Of a DNA stretch of 12,160 nt, positions 6,686 through 12,160 are shown piece after piece. Below the pieces are notes generated by a model, which searched no databases, was not told where the DNA came from, and saw only the letters and a program-made list of their open reading frames with translations. How positions within the stretch are numbered: the stretch's first letter is position 1; each line of letters starts with the position of its first letter. The stretch lies in the NCBI GenBank assembly GCA_046160425.1, contig JBJXGP010000527.1, positions 1 through 12,160 of the forward strand, in the 5' to 3' direction. Both the position numbers and the translations under genes were made by a program. Origin of the DNA: JAQCEJ01 sp046160425. GTDB taxonomy: Bacteria; Planctomycetota; Planctomycetia; Planctomycetales; Planctomycetaceae.

Positions 6686-7645
6686 ATGTCTTTGTCGATC
6701 GAAGAGTATCTCGAATGGCTGGAGACGGAACGGCAACTGATCTGGCCTCAGCCTCCGGAAATCGTCCCGTTGAATGCGAAACCGCATCTCAAGCCGATCT
6801 CCGGTGTGCGGGCGGTCATCTGGAATGTCTACGGGACGCTGGTGCGGATTTCCGAGGGTGAGCTGCTATACATCCATCCGCAACCGCTGCGAATGCAGAT
6901 TGCCCTGGATAAGACGATCCACGAATTTAACATGTGGCAGAGCATGACCCGCAAGCCGGGTGCTCCCTGGGAATCGCTGTTACCCAAGTACCAGCATTTG
7001 GTTGAGGCGTCATGGATGTTGCCGACCAAGCGGAAAGGAGATCTCCCCGCGGTCAATTCCATGCAGATCTGGAGCAAAATCATCAGCCGCCTCGAGCAGA
7101 AGGAATACGAGTACGATGTCTCGTTTTATGGCGATCGAGACGAACTGGCGGAAAAAGTAGCGTACTTCTTCCACGCCAATCTGCAGGGGGTCGCCGCTTA
7201 TCCCGAAGGGCTGTCGACGTTGAGTAAAATCGCGTCGGCCGGATATCGTCAAGGCCTGCTCGCCGACGTCCAGAGTTTCTCGCTCCCGCAAATGTTGCGG
7301 GTAATGGCAGGGGGCGGTAAACTGGTCGGATTGGAAGACTTAATGACGTCCGGTTGTTTGACACTTTCACTGGCGCGGGGAGTCCGCAAACCTTCCCCGA
7401 CGCTTTACGAGTCGAGCATCGAACAGTTCAAAAAACTGGGGATCACTCCGTCTTCCATTTTATACATCAGCAATCGCCTGCATGATGATCTTGCCGTCGC
7501 CAAGCGCTATGGCATGAGAACGGTGTTATTTGCCGGTGATCAAAACAGCTTATGCGCGAAACGAGTCGATCTGAAAAACCCGGATCTGAAACCGGACCGA
7601 CTCATCACCGAATTGAGCCAGGTATTGCAAATTTTGTCTTTGTGA
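6686..7645 (+). CDS. HAD-superfamily protein with altered catalytic motifs
   Basis: A 319-residue protein with the haloacid dehalogenase-like fold. Motif I is V-I-W-N47-V-Y49-G-T-L: the nucleophilic Asp of this superfamily is replaced by Asn (codon AAT), while Tyr at +2 is usual for haloacid-dehalogenase-type members. A helical cap lies between about 60 and 165. The motif II region reads G-L-L-A193-D-V-Q, with Ala where Ser or Thr normally stands. Motif III Lys is kept (K235, in RGVRKPSPTLY). Motif IV reads I-S-N263-R-L-H-D-D268, where the usual form is h-G-D-x-x-x-D-D. The chain therefore keeps the fold and phosphate-binding Lys but lacks the residue that forms the phospho-aspartate. No signal peptide, so cytoplasmic. 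The ATG at 6686 is supported by an in-frame stop at 6677-6679; the ribosome-binding site is weak. It stands alone between two gaps of about 140 bases. Substrate or binding role unknown. Confidence 0.88.
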   Translation: MSLSIEEYLEWLETERQLIWPQPPEIVPLNAKPHLKPISGVRAVIWNVYGTLVRISEGELLYIHPQPLRMQIALDKTIHEFNMWQSMTRKPGAPWESLLPKYQHLVEASWMLPTKRKGDLPAVNSMQIWSKIISRLEQKEYEYDVSFYGDRDELAEKVAYFFHANLQGVAAYPEGLSTLSKIASAGYRQGLLADVQSFSLPQMLRVMAGGGKLVGLEDLMTSGCLTLSLARGVRKPSPTLYESSIEQFKKLGITPSSILYISNRLHDDLAVAKRYGMRTVLFAGDQNSLCAKRVDLKNPDLKPDRLITELSQVLQILSL

Positions 7646-7776
7646 CAGATAAACCGTATATGGAGTCGTTTCCGGACCTGAGACAAGAAAAGAAAATCGT
7701 GGGGCCGTTTCACAGCTTTTCGAGAGACATGGTTTGATGCGTAAATTGAATCTTCACATGACCACAAATTCTTTCT

Positions 7777-7784
7777 GGAGGTGA
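7777..7784 (+). promoter_or_regulatory. Strong Shine-Dalgarno site of the FabZ-like gene
   Basis: GGAGGTGA, a full anti-Shine-Dalgarno match, ends 7 bases before the ATG at 7792. It is the best ribosome-binding site in the window and fixes the start of this gene, implying efficient translation. The 146 bases from 7646 to 7791 hold nothing else that I can recognise. Confidence 0.75.
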
Positions 7785-7791
7785 ACCCTTA

Positions 7792-8304
7792 ATGCCTCCC
7801 CCTCCTTTTTTCGATCTCAAGCAAATCAATTGCGACAAGCCGTTGTACACGCTGGAGCAGATCCGTGAGATCAATCCTCAGCGCTACGAGATGGAACAAC
7901 TGACGGCGATCGTGCATATCGACACCGAGATTCACGCCATCATCGGTTATAAGGACGTCACCGATAAGGAATTCTGGGTCCGCGGCCACATGCCTGGTTA
8001 TCCACTGATGCCGGGCGTGGTTCTCTGCGAATGTGCGGCACAACTGGCGGGCTTTTATTCCCGCAAATACAATCTGCTCGAGGGTGACTTTCTCGGTTTT
8101 GGGGGAATGGATGACGTGCGGTTTCGCAGCCCGGTCTATCCGAATTCCCGCCTGATTCTGATGGCCCGCCTCAAGGAGCTGCGCAGCCGACGAGCCGAAT
8201 TCGAATTTCAGGCCTACGTGGAAGAGAAGCTGGTCTTCTGCGGGAGCATGATGGGGGTTCCCATCAATCGCATTCTTGTGCAGGCAGCTCTCAAGCCCTC
8301 CTGA
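7792..8304 (+). CDS. fabZ: FabZ-like 3-hydroxyacyl-ACP dehydratase (hotdog fold)
   Basis: A 170-residue cytoplasmic protein of the FabZ family, which dehydrates beta-hydroxyacyl-ACP in fatty acid elongation. The active-site stretch is R-G-H66-M-P-G-Y-P-L-M-P-G-V (64-76), followed by E80 in LCECAAQLAG. These match the catalytic His and Glu of FabZ (GHFPGxPIMPGV...EAxAQ). The hotdog strands continue through FLGFGGMDDVRFRSPVYPNSRLIL (about 102-125), the usual channel-lining region. It is about 20-25 residues longer than a standard FabZ because of an N-terminal extension (about 1-35) beginning PPPPFFDLKQI. The next gene, trmB, starts 29 bases downstream, so co-transcription is likely. Planctomycetes often carry several FabZ-like paralogues, so this may be a specialised dehydratase rather than the main one. 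The symbol is by family only. Confidence 0.88.
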   Translation: MPPPPFFDLKQINCDKPLYTLEQIREINPQRYEMEQLTAIVHIDTEIHAIIGYKDVTDKEFWVRGHMPGYPLMPGVVLCECAAQLAGFYSRKYNLLEGDFLGFGGMDDVRFRSPVYPNSRLILMARLKELRSRRAEFEFQAYVEEKLVFCGSMMGVPINRILVQAALKPS

Positions 8305-8333
8305 TATCAAAGCGGGTGAAACAAGGTCATGTG

Positions 8334-8975
8334 ATGAGTTTAGACATGGCGAGCACGCAGCCGATTCAGGATTTGAAACCGTACTTCCGGGTCATCGACG
8401 ATCTGACCGGTCCGATCGATTGGCCGACGTATTTCGGCAATGACTCGCCGGTCCATCTCGATATCGGCTGCGGCCGCGGCATGTTTCTCGTGAAACATGC
8501 CGAAGAGCACCCCGAAATCAATACCTTGGGTATCGAAATCGATTACCGCGAAGGTCGGCATGGAGCGCAACGGCTTCAGCGTCGTCGGCTCGAGAATGCA
8601 CGGGTACTCGGCGGAGATGCCCGGTTCGCGTTATCGAAGCTGATCCCTCCCGAATCGGTCCATGAAGCGTTTGTGCTGTTCCCCGATCCGTGGTGGAAAC
8701 GCCGGCATCGCCGACGCCGATTGTTTACCGATGTCTTTGTCGAACAAGTCCGTCATGCGCTCAAGCCCGATGGATTGCTACATGCCTGGTCCGACGTCAA
8801 AGACTATTTCGATGTCATGGCGGCGCTCATGAACCATCACCCCCGCTTCGTCGCACTCGAACCCCCTCCCGAAAAGCCGCCGGCGAACGACCTCGATTAC
8901 CATACCAGCTTCGAGCGCAAACGCCGTCAAGCCGGAGAAACGATCTATCGCGGCTTATGGCAGAAGACCGCGTAA
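8334..8975 (+). CDS. trmB: tRNA (guanine-N7)-methyltransferase
   Basis: SAM-dependent enzyme that makes m7G, usually at position 46 of the tRNA variable loop. With the chosen start the protein has 213 residues, normal for TrmB. The SAM-binding motif is D-I-G-C-G-R-G (43-49), followed by L-G-I-E-I-D (about 65-70) and GGDARFA (about 93-99). The family hallmark F-P-D-P-W-W-K-R-R-H (116-125) is present, and the C-terminal T-S-F-E-R-K then G-E-T-I-Y-R is the conserved tRNA/SAM-binding end. Start choice: ATG at 8334 has AAGG (8323-8326) 7 bases upstream. An in-frame GTG at 8316 would add six residues (MKQGHV) but has no clear ribosome-binding site. ATG at 8346 is a less likely alternative. It follows the FabZ-like gene closely and precedes pgi by 123 bases. 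Confidence 0.93.
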   Translation: MSLDMASTQPIQDLKPYFRVIDDLTGPIDWPTYFGNDSPVHLDIGCGRGMFLVKHAEEHPEINTLGIEIDYREGRHGAQRLQRRRLENARVLGGDARFALSKLIPPESVHEAFVLFPDPWWKRRHRRRRLFTDVFVEQVRHALKPDGLLHAWSDVKDYFDVMAALMNHHPRFVALEPPPEKPPANDLDYHTSFERKRRQAGETIYRGLWQKTA

Positions 8976-9050
8976 CGCTTTCGGCTCTGCCATCACCACT
9001 CTTCTCGCCAATCGACCCATCGGTTCCGCTTATCGAGGCGATCTCGTAAG

Positions 9051-9100
9051 ATGGAATCCTGGCTTGCGCCGAATCACCACCACGAAAGGGACGATTCCAT
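9051..9100 (+). repeat. Inverted repeat enclosing the pgi ribosome-binding site
   Basis: ATGGAATC (9051-9058) and GATTCCAT (9093-9100) are perfectly complementary over 8 bases. The right arm covers the first two bases of the pgi start codon (9099-9101), and the 34-base loop contains the Shine-Dalgarno GAAAGGGA (9084-9091). In mRNA this could form a stem masking the start codon. Whether it folds or matters is unknown. Confidence 0.35.
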
Positions 9101-10511
9101 GTCCATCGAAATTCAATACGACCCAGCCGCTGCGATTCACCACATCCGAAAAAAGCATTGGCGCAATCTCGAAGGGGAAATTCTCGAAGCCCGCGATGAA
9201 CTCTTCGCCGATGTGACGCTGATGAACTCGGGAGAAAAAATTCCCAAGGGGAAACAACCGCTCGACGCCGGCTTCATTCATCTGCCGCAACAGTTGCTCA
9301 ACGAACATGCCCGCGACCCGCAGCAGAGCCTCATCGGCCGGATCCAGGAAGCCGCGGACATGCTTCGTCGCGAAGTCGATCAGGTCGTGCTGCTGGGGAT
9401 CGGCGGCTCGTACATGGGGGCTCGCGCGCTGTTCGAGGCGTTGTGCCATCCGTATCACAACGAACTCCCCCGCGAAGAAAGAAACAACTCGCCCCGCGTC
9501 TATTTCGAAGGGGACAACCTCGATAACGATTCGCTATCTTCGTTACTCGTACTCCTGCAGCAGCGCTGCCGCGACAGTCGCGACACACTGCATCGCTGGG
9601 GGTTGTCGGTCATCAGCAAATCGGGAGGGACGCTCGAAACCGCCGTCGCCTTTCGGATCTTGCGACAGGCACTCGAAAATTATTACGGAAGCGATTCCGC
9701 CGACAGCCGTGATTTGGTGGTCCCCGTGACGGGAGAATCCGGGAAATTGCGAGACTTGTCGAACGCTCGTGATTATCCGCGTGTCTTCCCGATTCCCGAT
9801 GGCGTCGGCGGGCGTTTCTCGATCTTCACCGCCGTCGGTTTGCTCCCCGCGGCGATTATGGGGCTTGATATCCGCGAACTTTTGCGCGGAGCCGCCGAGA
9901 TGACCGAGCGGTTTCAATCGGCAAAATACGGCGCCAACCCGGTACTCGATTATACGGCGACCTGTTATCTGCTCGAACAGGAATTACATCTCGACGTCCG
10001 CATTCTCTCGACGTGGGGCAAATCGCTCGAAGCGGTCGGCCTGTGGTACGACCAACTGCTCGCCGAGAGTCTCGGAAAGAAAGAGCAGGGGGCTTTGCCT
10101 CTCACCGTCGTCAACACGCGCGACCTGCACAGCCGCGGACAGCAGCACCAGGAAGGAAAACGGGACAAACTGATTACGAATCTGATCGTCGACAGTCCCC
10201 GCCGGGCGGCGATCTTGCTTCACGAGGATAGTCTCGATCACGATCAACTCAATCGTTTCCAGGCGAAATCGATTCCGCAGTTCCTCAATGCGGCGATCGA
10301 GGGGACGAATCAGGCCTACGCCGACGACGATCGTCCAACGGCGGACATTCGTCTTCCGCGACTCAACGAACACACGCTGGGGCAGCTCTTCCAGATGTTC
10401 ATGCTGGCAACCGTGCTCGAAGGGCGACTGCTGGGAATCAACCCCTACGGCCAGCCGGGGGTCGAAGCCTATAAGCGAAACATGCTCGATATTTTGACAG
10501 CGGGGGTGTGA
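9099..10511 (+). CDS. pgi: Glucose-6-phosphate isomerase
   Basis: Cytoplasmic enzyme interconverting glucose 6-phosphate and fructose 6-phosphate, in glycolysis and gluconeogenesis. The chosen protein has 470 residues, close to the shorter bacterial forms (about 450) rather than the 550-residue enterobacterial type. Visible motifs: G-I-G-G-S-Y-M-G (100-107), S-K-S-G-G-T-L-E-T (173-181, phosphate-binding loop of the SIS fold), the family signature D-G-V-G-G-R-F-S (234-241), catalytic Glu E323 in AESLGK, H344 in TRDLHSRGQ, and the C-terminal signature INPYGQPGVEAYK (447-459) ending with the catalytic Lys K459. In that signature Gly occupies the place usually held by Asp or Asn before Gln. The ATG at 9099 has GAAAGGGA (9084-9091) 7 bases upstream. 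The in-frame ATG at 9051 adds 16 residues without a ribosome-binding site. The stop is 8 bases from the end of the convergent phosphohexomutase-like gene. Confidence 0.96.
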   Translation: MSIEIQYDPAAAIHHIRKKHWRNLEGEILEARDELFADVTLMNSGEKIPKGKQPLDAGFIHLPQQLLNEHARDPQQSLIGRIQEAADMLRREVDQVVLLGIGGSYMGARALFEALCHPYHNELPREERNNSPRVYFEGDNLDNDSLSSLLVLLQQRCRDSRDTLHRWGLSVISKSGGTLETAVAFRILRQALENYYGSDSADSRDLVVPVTGESGKLRDLSNARDYPRVFPIPDGVGGRFSIFTAVGLLPAAIMGLDIRELLRGAAEMTERFQSAKYGANPVLDYTATCYLLEQELHLDVRILSTWGKSLEAVGLWYDQLLAESLGKKEQGALPLTVVNTRDLHSRGQQHQEGKRDKLITNLIVDSPRRAAILLHEDSLDHDQLNRFQAKSIPQFLNAAIEGTNQAYADDDRPTADIRLPRLNEHTLGQLFQMFMLATVLEGRLLGINPYGQPGVEAYKRNMLDILTAGV

Positions 10512-10519
10512 CGATCCAG

Positions 10520-11869
10520 TCACGCCGCGCGCTGCGAATGCTGAATCAACTCTGAGAATCGGGCATCTTGTAGGCTGAGGAGCTGCAGCATCTTAGCGAG
10601 GGCGAGGATCGCATCGCAGGTCGGGTAAGCTTCGCGAAACCAGTAACGCTGCGAAGGTCCGCCGCCGCAGATGGTCGACGGTTCCAGTAGCGCACGGGCC
10701 ATACGGGCGCGAGTCGGTCCCGCTTGCGTGCAATGCACGTGCAGTCCCGCCAATTGTGTTTCGAGCGATTCCCAACCGGCCGAGTCGATGGCGACTCCCA
10801 GATCGGGATAATCCCGCAGCATGAATGTGGCGAGCAGCCTCAGCACGACTTCGGCGGAGATCGGTAGTCCGTGATCGTTCCAGAAGGCAGTTCGTTGTCC
10901 ATCTTCATCGATCAACACGCCGAGATGCGCCTGCTCGTCGCGGATCGCCTGCCCCACCAGCTTTGTGTCGGGATCGGTAATCGAACCGAGATGACGCCGC
11001 CGCCGCGATACGGGAACCCAAATCAAGCGGCATGGGAGTTTTTCGAATAACTCTTCGAGCGTGTTACGCACGAGTTCGTTCGGCGTTGCACAACAGATTT
11101 TGAGAGGACGCAAGGCATGAAAGTGTTTCCACAAACCGGCGAGGTAAGGAACCCGGGCTTCGAATGTTCGCTGCGGAAATGCCTGCCGCGTCGGTCGAGA
11201 GTACCCCGACAGAAATCGCTGCTCGATTTGTTCGAGCCCGTAACCCTGCGAGTACGGCACCGCCGCGCGACCGACGAATTCAAGCCCCGTCCATGACGGG
11301 TCTTCTCCCGCCCCGGTGATCTGGATTCCCCCGGCGGCATCGAGATGATGGACGGCATGCCAGAAGCAGGGCGTTGTCGTCACGCCGACGTCGATCACCT
11401 GGCAACCCATCCGCCGCAGCGACGCCGCGACTGCGCGGGCGACCTCTGGCGAACTGGGACGATTGTCGAGTGAGACGACGATCGACGGTCCGCGGCGGAA
11501 CGACAAATCCTGCGGGTACGTCGGGATGGCAAAAAACGGATCTTCGTTGCTCTGCCCGTGACGCGGGATCTCATCCCAGAGAAGCGACACCCATGCCCCG
11601 GCGATGCGTGCCGCCTTCTCGCACGTCAGTTCGTTGAGATAGATGCCGCGCACCCCCTCGGCGGTGAACAGACTCGGCCTCTGGGCGCGATGCTGCGTGC
11701 TCTCCAGCCGGGTAACGGTCTGACGGGGGAGTTGCCCGGTTTCGCCGCGATGTTCGCATTCGCGGCATTTCGGGTAGAATGCCGCCAGCCGGGCCAAGTG
11801 GACGGAGCGCGAAATGGGGTGTTCTTCACCCGGGCATTGATATAACACGGTTAAGGGTTGAGGAATCAT
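10520..11869 (-). CDS. Phosphohexomutase-like protein with N-terminal Cys/His cluster, probably catalytically inactive
   Basis: A 449-residue protein related to phosphoglucomutase/phosphomannomutase. Residues 1-45 contain C12, H17, H24, C35, C38 and H40 (in CPGEEHP, FYPKCRECEHR), a probable zinc-binding module. The mutase-like part starts at F68-T-A-E-G-V-R-G, matching FGTDGVRG, and continues with VSLDNRPSSPEVARAVAASL (about 133-152). The phosphoserine loop, normally T-A-S-H-N-P, reads T-G-A187-G-E-D; the metal loop, normally D-G-D-A-D-R, reads D321-E-D-G-Q-R; and the sugar loop GExSGH reads G-G-G-P-S-Q. The chain ends where domain III ends (DAILALAKMLQLLS), so the phosphate-binding domain IV is missing. 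I infer a non-catalytic, perhaps sugar-phosphate-sensing protein. Start: ATG at 11869 gives a protein beginning MIPQPLTVLYQCPGEEHP, without a clear ribosome-binding site. The longer frame from 11968 begins inside a palindromic repeat and is rejected. It resembles a planctomycete-specific family, from memory. Confidence 0.88.
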   Translation of the reverse strand: MIPQPLTVLYQCPGEEHPISRSVHLARLAAFYPKCRECEHRGETGQLPRQTVTRLESTQHRAQRPSLFTAEGVRGIYLNELTCEKAARIAGAWVSLLWDEIPRHGQSNEDPFFAIPTYPQDLSFRRGPSIVVSLDNRPSSPEVARAVAASLRRMGCQVIDVGVTTTPCFWHAVHHLDAAGGIQITGAGEDPSWTGLEFVGRAAVPYSQGYGLEQIEQRFLSGYSRPTRQAFPQRTFEARVPYLAGLWKHFHALRPLKICCATPNELVRNTLEELFEKLPCRLIWVPVSRRRRHLGSITDPDTKLVGQAIRDEQAHLGVLIDEDGQRTAFWNDHGLPISAEVVLRLLATFMLRDYPDLGVAIDSAGWESLETQLAGLHVHCTQAGPTRARMARALLEPSTICGGGPSQRYWFREAYPTCDAILALAKMLQLLSLQDARFSELIQHSQRAA

Positions 11870-11949
11870 GGCCGCGAACTGTACGCTGTGAACGGCATAT
11901 GAGTCAATTTCGATTTTCACAGGGCAATTTTGGAGCCATTTTTTCGTAG

Positions 11950-11966
11950 GGTGGGCTGTGCCCACC
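11950..11966. repeat. REP-like palindrome
   Basis: GGTGGGC and GCCCACC form a perfect 7-base-pair stem around the loop TGT, flanked by GTAG on the left and ATTC on the right. Read on the minus strand it yields the MVGTAHPT-type peptide that I remember as a recurring start of spurious bacterial ORFs in cyanobacteria and planctomycetes, as expected of a dispersed intergenic repeat. It lies about 80 bases upstream of the phosphohexomutase-like gene. Only one copy is in the window, so dispersal cannot be shown here. Confidence 0.55.
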
Positions 11967-12009
11967 ATTCTTCAGTTGAATTATCCACGGAGAACACCGA
12001 GAGAAGAAG

Positions 12010-12084
12010 AGTGGGGGAGTGGGCGAGGGGGAGACACGGAGACGAAAACTTTTTCCACTCCCCATCTCCCGATCCCCCCATCCC
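12010..12084. repeat. Low-complexity G-rich / C-rich tract with potential G-quadruplex
   Basis: A purine-rich stretch (GTGGGGGAGTGGGCGAGGGG from 12011) is followed after about 25 bases by a pyrimidine-rich one (CCCC 12060-12063, CCC 12068-12070, CCCCCC 12074-12079, CCC 12082-12084). The second gives four G-runs with loops of 2, 3 and 4 on the minus strand, fitting the standard quadruplex pattern. The two parts are also roughly complementary and could form an imperfect hairpin. No credible gene lies between 11870 and the right edge; short frames there are low-complexity translations of this DNA. Confidence 0.5.
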
Positions 12085-12160
12085 AATTCCTTGATTCCCA
12101 ATCTCATTTGAATCCGAAATATGCACACCACCCAATTCCTGAAAAAATCTGATGCCGCCG

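Noticed and set aside
7570..7600. Tandem DNA repeat encoding DLKNPDLKPD near the end of the HAD-like gene
   Set aside because: Only two short imperfect units inside coding sequence; best explained as a local protein duplication.
7789..8310. Minus-strand open frame matching almost exactly the FabZ-like gene
   Set aside because: The plus strand has the FabZ active-site motif and a perfect ribosome-binding site; the minus translation has neither.
11870..11968. N-terminal extension of the phosphohexomutase-like gene starting at 11968
   Set aside because: The start codon lies at the edge of a palindromic repeat and the added residues look like translated intergenic DNA. The protein core begins just after the ATG at 11869.
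1..12160. CRISPR array, tRNA or rRNA genes, transposase, integrase, phage or defence genes
   Set aside because: No regularly spaced repeats, cloverleaf-like sequences or recognisable proteins of these kinds were seen on either strand.

Overview
The window looks like a chromosomal segment of a planctomycete (phylum Planctomycetota). The strongest evidence is the large first gene. It has the architecture typical of the Planctomycetes-Verrucomicrobia group: a PVC-type membrane-bound dehydrogenase-like propeller, a HEAT-repeat region and a CxxCH heme domain. Two other genes match my memory of planctomycete-restricted families: a short lipoprotein with an LQPHRLxRLNR-type motif, and a phosphohexomutase-like protein with an N-terminal Cys/His cluster. 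The DNA is moderately GC-rich, and many genes are monocistronic with weak or absent Shine-Dalgarno sequences. The genus cannot be fixed from this sequence.

Layout, left to right. Positions 2-3742 (+) hold a giant exported cytochrome-like protein whose true N-terminus lies off the left edge. Positions 3883-4257 (+) encode a small two-helix membrane protein of unknown function. Positions 4360-5448 (+) encode an exported parvulin-type peptidyl-prolyl isomerase. Positions 5486-5791 (-) encode a small predicted lipoprotein, convergent with the isomerase gene. A gene-free stretch of about 320 bases follows. Positions 6116-6547 (+) encode a small membrane protein. Positions 6686-7645 (+) encode a HAD-superfamily protein whose catalytic positions are altered. 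Positions 7792-8304 (+) encode a FabZ-like hotdog dehydratase, 8334-8975 (+) the tRNA m7G46 methyltransferase TrmB, and 9099-10511 (+) glucose-6-phosphate isomerase. Convergent with the last, only 8 bases away, 10520-11869 (-) encodes a phosphohexomutase-like protein that has lost its catalytic residues and its C-terminal domain. The right end (11870-12160) holds no credible gene. It contains a compact palindrome that looks like a dispersed intergenic repeat, and a strand-asymmetric G-rich/C-rich tract.

How the genes relate. Most are housekeeping or lineage-typical genes in short transcription units. The three genes from 7792 to 10511 run in the same direction but cover unrelated functions (fatty acid/lipid, tRNA modification, glycolysis). 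The Pgi/phosphohexomutase-like pair is the only neighbourhood with a plausible common theme, hexose phosphates. I see no mobile element, CRISPR array, RNA gene, phage gene or defence system. The best leads are two apparent pseudoenzymes (6686-7645 and 10520-11869), the parvulin with a substituted active-site histidine, and the repeat-like DNA at the right end.
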